From: Leisingera sp. NJS204 | GTDB taxonomy: Bacteria > Pseudomonadota > Alphaproteobacteria > Rhodobacterales > Rhodobacteraceae | Length of the DNA stretch: 64,000 bases | Reading direction: 5' to 3' | Assembly: GCF_004123675.1 (NCBI RefSeq) | Contig: NZ_CP035417.1 | Span: 2,533,501-2,597,500 of the forward strand | Shown here: positions 35,497-44,293 of the stretch, in pieces | How the letters are laid out: each line of letters begins with the position of its first letter | Position numbering within the stretch: position 1 is the first letter of the stretch | Translations under genes and position numbers: made by a program | The notes under the pieces: model-generated | Told to the model about the DNA's origin: nothing | The model's input: the letters and a program-made list of their open reading frames with translations, nothing else | Database searches by the model: none

Positions 35497-37104
35497 ATGT
35501 TGGACACCGCTTCAAACCACCCCGAACTGCCGCCCGAAATTGCTCGGCGCCGGACCTTTGCGATCATTTCGCACCCTGACGCCGGCAAGACCACGCTGAC
35601 TGAAAAGTTCCTGCTTTACGGCGGTGCGATTCAGATGGCCGGCCAGGTGCGCGCCAAGGGTGAGGCGCGGCGCACGCGTTCGGACTTCATGCAGATGGAA
35701 AAAGACCGCGGAATCTCGGTCTCTGCCTCGGCGATGTCGTTTGATTTCAGCGGCTTCCGCTTTAACCTGGTGGATACGCCCGGCCACTCGGACTTCTCCG
35801 AGGATACTTACCGCACGCTGACGGCGGTGGATGCGGCAGTGATGGTGATCGACGGCGCCAAGGGCGTGGAAAGCCAGACCCAGAAACTGTTTGAAGTCTG
35901 CCGCCTGCGCGACCTGCCGATCCTGACCTTCTGTAACAAGATGGACCGGGAAAGCCGGGACACCTTTGAGATCATCGATGAGATCCAGCAGAATCTGGCA
36001 ATTGACGTGACACCTGCCAGCTGGCCGATCGGCGTCGGCCGCGAATTCATCGGCTGTTATGACATGCTGCGAGATCGGCTGGAGCTGATGGACCGCGCCG
36101 ACCGCAACAAGGTTGCAGAAAGCATTGAAATCAACGGCTTGGATGACCCAAAGCTGGCTGAACATGTGCCGGAACACCTGCTGGAACAGCTGTTGGAAGA
36201 GGTCGAGATGGCCCGCGAACTGCTGCCCGCACTGGACCCTCAATCGGTGCTGGAGGGGCATATGACCCCGATCTGGTTCGGCTCGGCGATCAACTCGTTC
36301 GGTGTGAAAGAGCTGATGGACGGTATCGGCGCCTATGGCCCCGAACCGCAGCCGCAATCCGCCCAGCCCCGCCAGGTGGCGCCGGAAGAAAAAAAGGTCG
36401 CGGGTTTCGTTTTCAAGGTGCAGGCCAATATGGACCCCAAGCACCGCGACCGGGTGGCTTTTGTCCGCATGGCGTCGGGGCATTTCAAACGCGGCATGAA
36501 ACTGACCCATGTGCGCACCAAAAAGCCGATGGCGATTTCCAACCCTGTGCTGTTCCTGGCCTCGGACCGCGAACTGGCGGAAGAGGCCTGGGCCGGCGAT
36601 ATCATCGGCATACCAAACCACGGCCAGCTGCGTATTGGCGATACGCTGACCGAGGGCGAGGCAATCAGGGTCACCGGCATCCCGTCGTTTGCACCGGAAC
36701 TGCTGCAAGGTGTGCGGGCGGGCGATCCGATGAAGGCCAAGCATCTGGAAAAGGCGCTGATGCAGTTTGCCGAAGAAGGGGCTGCCAAAGTGTTCAAGCC
36801 CTCGATCGGCTCCGGCTTCATCGTCGGCGTTGTCGGCCAGTTGCAGTTCGAGGTTCTGGCCTCGAGAATCGAGATGGAATACGGCCTGCCGGTGCGGTTT
36901 GAGGCCAGCCAGTTCACCTCGGCCCGCTGGGTCAGCGGGGAGCGGGCAGCCGTGGACAAGTTCACCAACGCCAACAAGCAGCACATCGCCCATGATCACG
37001 ACGGCGATGTTGTGTATCTGACGCGGCTGCAATGGGACATCGACCGGGTGGTGCGCGACTATCCGGACTTGAAACTGACCGCGACCAAGGAAATGATGGT
37101 CTGA
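35497..37104 (+). CDS. prfC: Peptide chain release factor 3
   Basis: GTPase that recycles RF1/RF2 after termination. The 535 residues have G1 (SHPDAGKTT), G3 (DTPGHSDF), G4 (CNKMDR) and RF3-specific blocks such as LLYGGAIQMAGQVRAKG and FQFEVL-type VGQLQFEVLASRIEMEY. ATG 35497 begins the family N-terminus. It is divergent from the hybrid kinase gene across about 200 AT-richer bases in which I recognise no further element. Confidence 0.95.
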   Translation: MLDTASNHPELPPEIARRRTFAIISHPDAGKTTLTEKFLLYGGAIQMAGQVRAKGEARRTRSDFMQMEKDRGISVSASAMSFDFSGFRFNLVDTPGHSDFSEDTYRTLTAVDAAVMVIDGAKGVESQTQKLFEVCRLRDLPILTFCNKMDRESRDTFEIIDEIQQNLAIDVTPASWPIGVGREFIGCYDMLRDRLELMDRADRNKVAESIEINGLDDPKLAEHVPEHLLEQLLEEVEMARELLPALDPQSVLEGHMTPIWFGSAINSFGVKELMDGIGAYGPEPQPQSAQPRQVAPEEKKVAGFVFKVQANMDPKHRDRVAFVRMASGHFKRGMKLTHVRTKKPMAISNPVLFLASDRELAEEAWAGDIIGIPNHGQLRIGDTLTEGEAIRVTGIPSFAPELLQGVRAGDPMKAKHLEKALMQFAEEGAAKVFKPSIGSGFIVGVVGQLQFEVLASRIEMEYGLPVRFEASQFTSARWVSGERAAVDKFTNANKQHIAHDHDGDVVYLTRLQWDIDRVVRDYPDLKLTATKEMMV

Positions 37105-37146
37105 CAGAAACGCCGCATTTAGAAAAACAGCGCATTGAAACCCGTC

Positions 37147-37902
37147 ATGGACCTGGATCAACAGAACTACCCTGGCGGTTTTTTTGCGCTGATGCGGCGG
37201 CTGGAGACACGCGAGGCGCCTTTCGACGATCCGCTGTCGGTGCTGCCGCCCCCGGACGTTGATCTGAATGCACTTAAGGCAGCGTTGGTCTCCTGCGCAC
37301 CTGACATGACCAGCATGCCGGAAAACCGCAGGCACGCGTTGCGCAAGCAGGCGATTATACGCGCAGAGTTTGTTGGCCAGTCTGAACTTTGGGCGCTTCA
37401 TGCAGTTTGCATTGCCATACTGCGCAGGCGCGCCGCCCCGCCGCAAGCGCGGCAGTTGTTTCTGCGGATCTGGTCGGAACAGGGCGGCGCGCTGGCCCGC
37501 GAACTGCCAGTGCGCTGGATGATATCGGCAGCGGCTACATTTGCCGATCATGGGGAAACCATGGACCAGCGCTTGGGCGGACAGGGATTGATGCTGCTGT
37601 TCGACCTGATCAAGCTTCACGACAGTGAGCGCCGTCAGAGCGGACAGAAAAACAGCGTTGGCTTTCCCCGGACCCGCGGCGGCTCAAAGCCGGATGATCT
37701 GGGCTTTGGCTTGGAGCCCTATTCGCTGCCAAACGGGGATTTGGACAAGAACATGCTGGCCCGGCTGTGGCGCTATGCCGAGAATGACGCGGTTCTTCGG
37801 CCTTTGGGAACACGCATGCTGCAGATGGTCATGAATGATCCGCGCAGCATCTTCGCCCGGATCCAACGCTATAAGAACAGGCCCGCCTCTGATGAGCGGT
37901 GA
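37147..37902 (+). CDS. Unknown protein overlapping a glycosyltransferase gene
   Basis: The 251-residue product has no signal peptide or membrane helix and I recognise no domain. It is rich in Arg and Leu, with a helical middle (LRKQAIIRAEFVGQSELWALHAVCIAIL) and a C-terminal LARLWRYAENDAVLRPLGTRMLQMVM segment. It overlaps the following glycosyltransferase gene by 11 nt, so they are probably translated together. ATG 37147 is tentative; TTG 37135 is possible. It may assist that enzyme, but this is inference from position. Confidence 0.6.
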   Translation: MDLDQQNYPGGFFALMRRLETREAPFDDPLSVLPPPDVDLNALKAALVSCAPDMTSMPENRRHALRKQAIIRAEFVGQSELWALHAVCIAILRRRAAPPQARQLFLRIWSEQGGALARELPVRWMISAAATFADHGETMDQRLGGQGLMLLFDLIKLHDSERRQSGQKNSVGFPRTRGGSKPDDLGFGLEPYSLPNGDLDKNMLARLWRYAENDAVLRPLGTRMLQMVMNDPRSIFARIQRYKNRPASDER

Positions 37903-38836
37903 GCAGATCAAATGGGGTGTCGTCAGCACCATCAAGGCACACGCAGGCGATATCCTGACCTTTGCGGCCCATTACCTTGAGGCCGGGGCGCACAGGCTGT
38001 TTCTGTATCTGGACGCCCCCTGCCCGGACGCATTTCCGCATCTGAAAGCACATCCGAAGATCCGGGTCACCGAGTGCAACGAGACCTACTGGCGGCGGAT
38101 GGGCCGACGGCCGGTCAAGCACCAGGTGCGGCAATCCGCGAATGCCAGCCGCGCCTACCAGCGTCAGGCCGGGGATGTGGACTGGCTGCTGCACTGCGAC
38201 GTGGACGAATTCCTGTGGTCTGCAGGGTCTGTTGCCGCCCGGCTGGCGGCGCTGCCACCTGTCATCCGCTGTGCCCGGGTGCGCCCGGTTGAAGCCCTGG
38301 CGGGCGGCGGCGGCACGGCTTTCAAAGGATATCTCCCGGTCGCTGACCAGGACGCCCGTGCCGCGCGGCTGTACCCGCAATTCGGCAAGCATCTCAAAGG
38401 CGGTTTTCTGAGCCATGTCCAAGGCAAACTGCTTACCCGCACCGGCATCGACGGCCTGGAGATTCGGATTCACAATGTTTTGCTGGACGGCGGCATGAAT
38501 CCCGGCCAGGCCGAACTGGACGGCATGGATCTGTGCCATTTCCATGCCGCGGACTGGCAAAGCTGGATCAGCCATTACCGGTACCGGCTGCAAAAAGGCT
38601 CTTACCGGGCCGGGCTTGCCCCCTCCCGGTCACGGGACACCGGGGGAATCACTGCGCACGAACTGCTCAGCACGATTGAAGCGGATCACGGAGAGGCCGG
38701 CCTGCGCGTCTTTTTTGACGAAGTTTGCGCCGATAGCCCTGACCTGCGGAACCGCCTGCAGGCTGAGGGGCTGCTAAAGATCCGAAAACTGGATTTGGAC
38801 ACAAAACGGCGGAAACACTTTCCCGAATTCGGCTGA
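37892..38836 (+). CDS. Glycosyltransferase family 2-like protein
   Basis: The 314-residue product has the GT-A style start (WGVVSTIKAHAGDILTFAAHYLEAGAHRLFLYLD) and a DVDEFLW motif (about 102-108), the metal-binding DxD used by Glyco_tranf_2_4-type enzymes, followed by a conserved CHFHAADWQSWISHYRYRL region. The donor and acceptor are unknown. No polysaccharide operon surrounds it apart from the overlapping unknown gene upstream. ATG 37892 is chosen over 37835 because it starts the conserved block. Confidence 0.75.
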   Translation: MSGEQIKWGVVSTIKAHAGDILTFAAHYLEAGAHRLFLYLDAPCPDAFPHLKAHPKIRVTECNETYWRRMGRRPVKHQVRQSANASRAYQRQAGDVDWLLHCDVDEFLWSAGSVAARLAALPPVIRCARVRPVEALAGGGGTAFKGYLPVADQDARAARLYPQFGKHLKGGFLSHVQGKLLTRTGIDGLEIRIHNVLLDGGMNPGQAELDGMDLCHFHAADWQSWISHYRYRLQKGSYRAGLAPSRSRDTGGITAHELLSTIEADHGEAGLRVFFDEVCADSPDLRNRLQAEGLLKIRKLDLDTKRRKHFPEFG

Positions 38837-39018
38837 ATTGTCTCTCTGATGCAAATGGGCGGGACAAAAGAACAGCAAAACCCGGCAATAATTGACGATC
38901 ACGCGGGATTTTGCTATGCCGCCACACGAGCCGGCAGCTGCCATCCCGCATGACCTTTGCGGAGCCGGTTGCAACACACACGCGCGGGCCAGGTCAGTGT
39001 CCGCAATGACGGATACAT

Positions 39019-40428
39019 ATGACAAAATTCTCCGATCTGAACCTTAATCCCAAGGTCCTCAAAGCTGTTGAGGAAGCTGGATATGAAACCCCCACTCCAA
39101 TCCAGGCCGGGGCGATTCCATCCGCACTGGAGGGACGCGACGTTCTGGGAATCGCCCAGACCGGCACCGGCAAGACTGCGTCTTTCACGCTGCCGATGAT
39201 CACCCTTCTGGCGCGCGGCCGCGCCCGCGCCCGGATGCCGCGCAGCCTGGTCCTTTGCCCCACCCGCGAGCTGGCGGCCCAGGTAGCGGAGAACTTCGAC
39301 ACCTATGCCAAACATGTAAAGCTCACCAAGGCACTGCTGATCGGCGGGGTTTCGTTCAAGGAACAGGACGCGTTGATTGACAAAGGCGTCGATGTCCTGA
39401 TCGCTACCCCCGGCCGCCTGCTGGACCATTTTGAGCGCGGCAAGCTGCTGCTCACCGGCGTGCAGATCATGGTGGTGGACGAGGCCGACCGGATGCTCGA
39501 CATGGGCTTTATCCCGGATATTGAGCGGATCTTCTCGCTGACGCCGTTCACCCGCCAGACGCTGTTCTTTTCGGCCACCATGGCGCCGGAGATCGAGCGG
39601 ATCACTAACACATTCCTGTCAGGCCCGGCCCGGATTGAAGTGGCCCGCCAGGCCACTGCGTCGGAAACCATCGAACAGACCGTCGTGCAGTTCAAAGCGT
39701 CCCGCCGCGACCGCGAAGCAACGGAAAAACGCCGGGTACTGCGCGCGCTGATTGATGGCGAGGGTGACAAGCTCACCAATGGCATCATCTTCTGCAACCG
39801 TAAAACGGATGTGGATATCGTCGCCAAATCGCTCAAGAAATATGGTTATGACGCAGCGCCGATCCATGGCGATCTGGATCAAAGCCAGCGGACCAAGACT
39901 TTGGACGGTTTCCGCGAAGGGGCCTTGCGCATCCTGGTGGCGTCCGATGTGGCCGCGCGCGGCCTTGATGTGCCCAGCGTCAGCCATGTGTTCAATTTCG
40001 ATGTGCCCGGCCATGCCGAGGATTACGTCCACCGGATCGGCCGCACAGGGCGCGCCGGCCGCGAGGGCAAGGCCATCACCATCTGTATTCCGCGCGATGA
40101 CAAGGCGTTGGATGCGGTGGAAAAGCTGCTTCAGAAAGAGATCCCGCGTCTGGACAACCCGGTGAAGCCGGAACCCAAGGCGGAAAAACCCGCGCGCGCC
40201 GCCAAGCCGGCAGCGGACACCCGCACGGCCAAGCCGGAGGCGGAAGCCCGCGAGCCCCGCAAGGAGGCGCCCCGCGGCCCCCGCAAGGACGAAACGCCTG
40301 CGCAAAAGCCCGAACGCTCTTCGGGCCGCGGTAAATACGGTAAACGCGACGACAAATCCGTGGTCGGCATGGGTGACCATCTGCCCAGCTTCATCGCCCT
40401 CAGCTTTGCAGAGCGCCGGGCCGGCTGA
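39019..40428 (+). CDS. rhlE: DEAD-box RNA helicase RhlE
   Basis: ATP-dependent RNA helicase acting in ribosome assembly and cold-dependent RNA metabolism. The 469 residues have the Q motif (PTPIQAGAIP), Walker A (AQTGTGKT), VVDEADRMLD (DEAD), SATM, and the helicase C motifs VASDVAARGLDVP and HRIGRTGRAGREG, then a basic, low-complexity tail (about 380-450: Pro/Lys/Ala/Arg) typical of RhlE. A terminator follows. Confidence 0.92.
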   Translation: MTKFSDLNLNPKVLKAVEEAGYETPTPIQAGAIPSALEGRDVLGIAQTGTGKTASFTLPMITLLARGRARARMPRSLVLCPTRELAAQVAENFDTYAKHVKLTKALLIGGVSFKEQDALIDKGVDVLIATPGRLLDHFERGKLLLTGVQIMVVDEADRMLDMGFIPDIERIFSLTPFTRQTLFFSATMAPEIERITNTFLSGPARIEVARQATASETIEQTVVQFKASRRDREATEKRRVLRALIDGEGDKLTNGIIFCNRKTDVDIVAKSLKKYGYDAAPIHGDLDQSQRTKTLDGFREGALRILVASDVAARGLDVPSVSHVFNFDVPGHAEDYVHRIGRTGRAGREGKAITICIPRDDKALDAVEKLLQKEIPRLDNPVKPEPKAEKPARAAKPAADTRTAKPEAEAREPRKEAPRGPRKDETPAQKPERSSGRGKYGKRDDKSVVGMGDHLPSFIALSFAERRAG

Positions 40429-40452
40429 CCGGCACTGCCAGACATTTTTTGC

Positions 40453-40483
40453 AGGCCGCTCCTCCTCGGGGCGGCCTTTTTTC
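40453..40483 (+). terminator. Rho-independent terminator after rhlE
   Basis: Stem AGGCCGC (40453-40459) and GCGGCCT (40471-40477) with an 11-nt loop and a run of TTTTTTC. Confidence 0.88.
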
Positions 40484-40638
40484 ATTGCGGCTGCAGAAGG
40501 GCGACCCACCACGCAACTGCAGCATAACGACCTTTGCATTTGCAGCATAACGGGTCTTCGATCTTGGGTGGCGTCAATCCGTGCAGACAGGCGTATTGCT
40601 TCGGCAACACTGTAACGCGATTGAAGATGGGCTTCGCC

Positions 40639-40818
40639 ATGAACACCACCGACACCAACACCCTGACCATTGCACAATTCCAGGCCATTGAAGCCCGCGC
40701 CCATGAGCTGCGCGCCGAGGCGTTTGCCAACGTGATGCGCCGCCTGTTCCGCGCTATGTTCAGCGCCCCGCGCAAGGTAGTTTCCTGCCCCAGCTGCGCC
40801 CGTCCGCTGCACGGCTGA
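40639..40818 (+). CDS. Small RSP_7527-like protein
   Basis: The 59-residue product has a helical middle (IAQFQAIEARAHELRAEAFANVMRRLFRAMF) and ends CPSCARPLHG, with a pair of cysteines that could bind zinc. The AIEARAHELRAEA pattern resembles the small RSP_7527 family of Rhodobacterales, whose function is unknown. The start is uncertain (ATG 40627 or 40639). A terminator follows at 40857. Confidence 0.6.
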   Translation: MNTTDTNTLTIAQFQAIEARAHELRAEAFANVMRRLFRAMFSAPRKVVSCPSCARPLHG

Positions 40819-40856
40819 GACCTCTCGCGGCTCTGCCGGACAAGTACCCGAATTGA

Positions 40857-40898
40857 CAACGCCGCGTGCCTAAGAAGGCCGCGGCGTTGTTGTTTCTT
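40857..40898 (+). terminator. Rho-independent terminator after the small protein
   Basis: Stem CAACGCCGCG (40857-40866) and CGCGGCGTTG (40880-40889) with a 13-nt loop, followed by TTGTTTCTTG. Confidence 0.8.
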
Positions 40899-40984
40899 GC
40901 ACTGTTGTTTTGCGGCAGCGCCGCGGACCCGTCAGGGTGCGCGGCGCCTGGCCCAACGGGGCCTGCTGCATTTTAATGCGGCTA

Positions 40985-41011
40985 GGGCCGGGCGGGAGAA
41001 CCGCCCGGCCC
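40985..41011 (-). terminator. GC-rich hairpin after rnj
   Basis: Perfect 11-bp stem GGGCCGGGCGG (40985-40995) and CCGCCCGGCCC (41001-41011) with a 5-nt loop, 8 nt beyond the rnj stop on the minus strand. There is no T-run, so it may stop transcription inefficiently or protect the 3' end. Confidence 0.5.
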
Positions 41012-41019
41012 ACGCAGGC

Positions 41020-42687
41020 TCAGCGCATGCGGCTGACGACCACCGTCACCTCGGGTTTTTTGCCGATCTCGCTATGGGCGCTTTGGCGGGCAATACGGCG
41101 CAGCTCCTGTTCCAGCTTCTCCTCATCGCGCAGCGTCTTGGCACCGGCGCGCATCAGGAACTGGTTCAGATCCGCTTCCATTATCTCGACCAGGGCGGCG
41201 TTAGAACTGCCGGTCTCAGGCAGGCCCTTGACGTCGCACCAGGGCTCGCCCAGCGGTTCGTCCTGCTCGTCCAGCAGCACTGTCACCACCACATGGCCGT
41301 TCAGCGCCATGCGGATACGGTCGCGGACAACACCGTCCATCGCACCGTATTTGACAGATCCGTCCAGATAGGTGCGGCCGGTATCGACATAGCCGGCGGA
41401 CTTGGGCGCGTCGCCGCCGAGGTCCATCATCATTCCGTTGACCACAACCGCGCTGGCAATGCCCTTTGCCTCGCCCAGGCGGGCGTGTTGGCGCAAATGG
41501 CGGTGCTCGCCGTGCATCGGCACCAGCATTCTGGGCTTCAGCAGGGTATGCATGGTTTCCAGATCCGGCCCATTGGCGTGCCCCGACACATGGTAAAGGC
41601 CGGAGCTGTCATCAACCACATCCACACCCATTTCAGAGAACTGGTTGATAATGCGGATCACGCCCTTTTCATTGCCCGGGATGGTCTTTGAGGAGAACAG
41701 GAAGGTGTCGCCCTCCTTCAGCTCCAGCCCGCGGTATTTGCCGCGCGCCAGCTGCGCGGAGGCCGCACGGCGCTCGCCCTGGCTGCCGGTTGTGATCAGC
41801 ATCAGATTGTCGCGCGGCACATTGTTTGCGTCTTCGGGGCTGATCACCTTGGGGAAGTCCGTCAAAACGCCGGTTTCCGTTGCCGCCTCGATCATCCGGC
41901 GCATCGCCCGGCCCAGCAGCACAATGGACCGCCCGGCCCGCACCCCGGCTTCAGCCAGGGTTTTCACACGGGCCACGTTGGAGGCAAATGTGGTGGCGGC
42001 AACCAGGCCCTTGGCCTCGGAAATCAGCCGGGTGATCTCATCCGGCAGCTCTGATTCCGAGCGGCCCGGATGGGTGGAGAACACATTGGTAGAATCGCAG
42101 ACCAGCGTCTGGATGCCGTCCTTGGCGATCTCTGCCCACATCTCCGGATCAAACGGTTCGCCGACCAGCGGATTGGAATCCAGCTTGAAGTCGCCAGTAT
42201 GCACCACCCGCCCTGCCGGGCTGTCAATCACCAGCGCGCCGCTTTCGGGGATTGAGTGGCTCATCGGGGCGACGCCAATGGTGAAGGGACCCAGCTTGGT
42301 CACTTCCGGCCAGGCTTCGACCGTGTGCACATTGGCCGGATCGTGACCCGCCTCCTCCATCTTGCGCCGCGCCAGATTGGCGGTGAAAGCACGGGCGTAG
42401 ACCGGCACATTCAGGCTGGAATACATATGCGCGATGGCGCCGATGTGGTCCTCGTGCCCGTGGGTGACGAAAATCCCCTCCAGCCGGTCTACCCGCTCTT
42501 TCAGCCAGGTCATGTCCGGCATGATCAGATCAACGCCGGGGGTGGTGTCCATATCGGGGAAGGTTACGCCCAGGTCGACCAGGATCAGGCGTTCCTTGTT
42601 CTTCGGCCCGTAGCCGTAGACATAGGCATTCATGCCAATTTCACCCGCCCCGCCGAGGGGCAGATAGATCAATCTTTCACTGCTCAT
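41020..42687 (-). CDS. rnj: Ribonuclease J
   Basis: Metallo-beta-lactamase-type 5'-3' exo- and endoribonuclease for RNA processing. The 555 residues have the zinc motif VTHGHEDHIGAIAHM (about 75-89), the beta-CASP domain with MLITTGSQGE and VHVSGHA-like YHVSGHANGPD, and the C-terminal RNase J domain. It overlaps coaX by 4 nt. In alphaproteobacteria rnj commonly follows birA and coaX downstream of nuo. Confidence 0.93.
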   Translation of the reverse strand: MSSERLIYLPLGGAGEIGMNAYVYGYGPKNKERLILVDLGVTFPDMDTTPGVDLIMPDMTWLKERVDRLEGIFVTHGHEDHIGAIAHMYSSLNVPVYARAFTANLARRKMEEAGHDPANVHTVEAWPEVTKLGPFTIGVAPMSHSIPESGALVIDSPAGRVVHTGDFKLDSNPLVGEPFDPEMWAEIAKDGIQTLVCDSTNVFSTHPGRSESELPDEITRLISEAKGLVAATTFASNVARVKTLAEAGVRAGRSIVLLGRAMRRMIEAATETGVLTDFPKVISPEDANNVPRDNLMLITTGSQGERRAASAQLARGKYRGLELKEGDTFLFSSKTIPGNEKGVIRIINQFSEMGVDVVDDSSGLYHVSGHANGPDLETMHTLLKPRMLVPMHGEHRHLRQHARLGEAKGIASAVVVNGMMMDLGGDAPKSAGYVDTGRTYLDGSVKYGAMDGVVRDRIRMALNGHVVVTVLLDEQDEPLGEPWCDVKGLPETGSSNAALVEIMEADLNQFLMRAGAKTLRDEEKLEQELRRIARQSAHSEIGKKPEVTVVVSRMR

Positions 42688-43466
42688 GCGTCAGTACCAT
42701 TATCCTTGTTGTATTTATGAATGATCTGCAGGCCATGCATGGTGAGGTCATCCTCAAATGCGTCGAACAGATCAGCGGATTGCTGGAACAAAGGCGCCAG
42801 CCCGCCTGTCGAGATTACTTTCATCGCCACGCCGCGTTCCGCCTTGATTTGGGTGCAAATCTCGCGGACGAGGCCGACATAGCCCCAGAACACGCCGGAC
42901 TGCATACAGGCGACGGTGTTGGTGCCGATGACATTTTCGGGTTTGGTGATGTCCACATGCGGCAGGGCGGCGGCAGCTTGGTGCAGGGCCTCCAGGCTCA
43001 GGTTCACGCCGGGCGCAATCACCCCGCCGACATAGGCGCCATCCTCGGCCACTACATCAAAGGTTGTTGCAGTTCCAAAATCCACCACAATCAGATTGCC
43101 GCCATAAAGGTCAAAGCCGGATACCGTGTTGACCAGCCGGTCGGGGCCAACGGCGGTGCCTTCGTCCACGCGCACCGCGACAGGCAGCAGGCAGCCGGGC
43201 TTACCCACCACCAGGGGGCGCGTGCTGAAATAGCGGTCCGCCAAAACCCGCAGATTGAACACCACCCGCGGCACGGTGGAGGAGATGATCATGTCGGTGA
43301 TATCCGCCTCGATCCCCTGCAGCCGCATCAGCGTGTTCAGCCAGACATAATACTGGTCGGCAGTGCGCTGCCAGTCGGTGGCGGTGCGCCACATACCAAC
43401 GAACTTTTCGCCGTCGTAGATCGAGAAGACGGTATTGGTATTGCCGCAGTCAACTGCCAGAAGCAT
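42684..43466 (-). CDS. coaX: Type III pantothenate kinase
   Basis: Catalyses the first step of CoA synthesis with an ATP-dependent, feedback-resistant enzyme. The 260 residues start MLLAVDCGNTNTVFSIY (phosphate loop), contain VGPDRLVNTVSGFDLYG and the conserved IVVDFGTATTFDVV and GGVIAPGVNLSLEAL. The length is normal. It lies 12 nt after birA and overlaps rnj by 4 nt. Confidence 0.93.
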   Translation of the reverse strand: MLLAVDCGNTNTVFSIYDGEKFVGMWRTATDWQRTADQYYVWLNTLMRLQGIEADITDMIISSTVPRVVFNLRVLADRYFSTRPLVVGKPGCLLPVAVRVDEGTAVGPDRLVNTVSGFDLYGGNLIVVDFGTATTFDVVAEDGAYVGGVIAPGVNLSLEALHQAAAALPHVDITKPENVIGTNTVACMQSGVFWGYVGLVREICTQIKAERGVAMKVISTGGLAPLFQQSADLFDAFEDDLTMHGLQIIHKYNKDNGTDA

Positions 43467-43478
43467 TGCTGCCCCTTC

Positions 43479-44225
43479 CTAGAAATAGATGTCGGCCGCG
43501 GGAATGCTGACGCGGCCCTTGGCAGTGTTTAGGACAAGGTTGCCGCCGGCGTCCACTGTTTCAAAAGTGCCTTCGGTCTCGGAACTGGCGCTGCGGGCGG
43601 TGATCACTTCGCCCAGCTTGGCGGCGCGCGCCAGCCATGCGGTGCGAATCGGTTCAAAACCATAGGTGGTGAATTGCTGCTCATAGCGCGCAAAGGCCTC
43701 TGCCACGGCATCCAGAAACTCCTCAGGCGAGACCTGAACGCCGGTTTCCGACAACAGCGAAACCGGCCAGACCGCACCGGGTTCCAGCCATTCCTTCATC
43801 GGAGTTTCCACCAGATTGACACCGATGCCGACAAACAGATGGGTGACCCCCTGCCCGTTACCGGCACTTTCCAGCAGGATCCCCGCCAGCTTGCCGCCCT
43901 TCAGCAGCACATCGTTTGGCCATTTCAGCGACAGGCCTTCGGTGCGCCCGGTAACCGCAACACAGGCGTCATAAACCGCAAGTGCCGCGACAAAGCTGCG
44001 CAGCGCTGCCTGATCCGGCGCGCCTTGGGGCCGCATCACCAGCGTAGCGGCGAAATTGCCCTTGGGGTCCTTCCAGTCGCGCCCGCGGCGGCCCCGCCCC
44101 ATGGTCTGCCGCAGCGCCAGGATCCACTCCGGGCCTGCCAGCTCGCCTGCGATGCGGGCGGCCTCGTTCAGGGTGCTGTCGACCTCGGCAAGCACCCGTT
44201 TTCCATATCCTGCTGGCCAGCTCAT
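43479..44225 (-). CDS. birA: Biotin-[acetyl-CoA-carboxylase] ligase
   Basis: Attaches biotin to acyl-CoA carboxylases. The 248 residues contain the biotin-binding loop GRGRRGRDWKDPKGN (about 43-57), LKWPNDVLLKGGKLAGIL and GIGVNL. There is no N-terminal helix-turn-helix, so it is a ligase only, unlike E. coli BirA. A Shine-Dalgarno AAGGAG precedes ATG 44225. A hairpin separates it from nuoN. Confidence 0.92.
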   Translation of the reverse strand: MSWPAGYGKRVLAEVDSTLNEAARIAGELAGPEWILALRQTMGRGRRGRDWKDPKGNFAATLVMRPQGAPDQAALRSFVAALAVYDACVAVTGRTEGLSLKWPNDVLLKGGKLAGILLESAGNGQGVTHLFVGIGVNLVETPMKEWLEPGAVWPVSLLSETGVQVSPEEFLDAVAEAFARYEQQFTTYGFEPIRTAWLARAAKLGEVITARSASSETEGTFETVDAGGNLVLNTAKGRVSIPAADIYF

Positions 44226-44245
44226 ACGCGCTCCTTAAATGCGGA

Positions 44246-44271
44246 AAGGCCCGGTCACAAGACCGGGCCTT
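44246..44271 (-). terminator. Hairpin between nuoN and birA
   Basis: Perfect 11-bp stem AAGGCCCGGTC (44246-44256) and GACCGGGCCTT (44261-44271) with a 4-nt loop; on the minus strand it is followed by TCCGCATTT. It probably ends the nuo transcript at least partly. Confidence 0.65.
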
Positions 44272-44293
44272 GTCAGCCTGCCTGAAAAGCAGA

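Noticed and set aside
35512-37620. Very long open frame on the minus strand (about 700 codons) opposite prfC
   Set aside because: It is the antisense shadow of prfC, expected in high-GC coding DNA. The translation is His/Gln/Arg-rich with no domain, and prfC is clearly the real gene.
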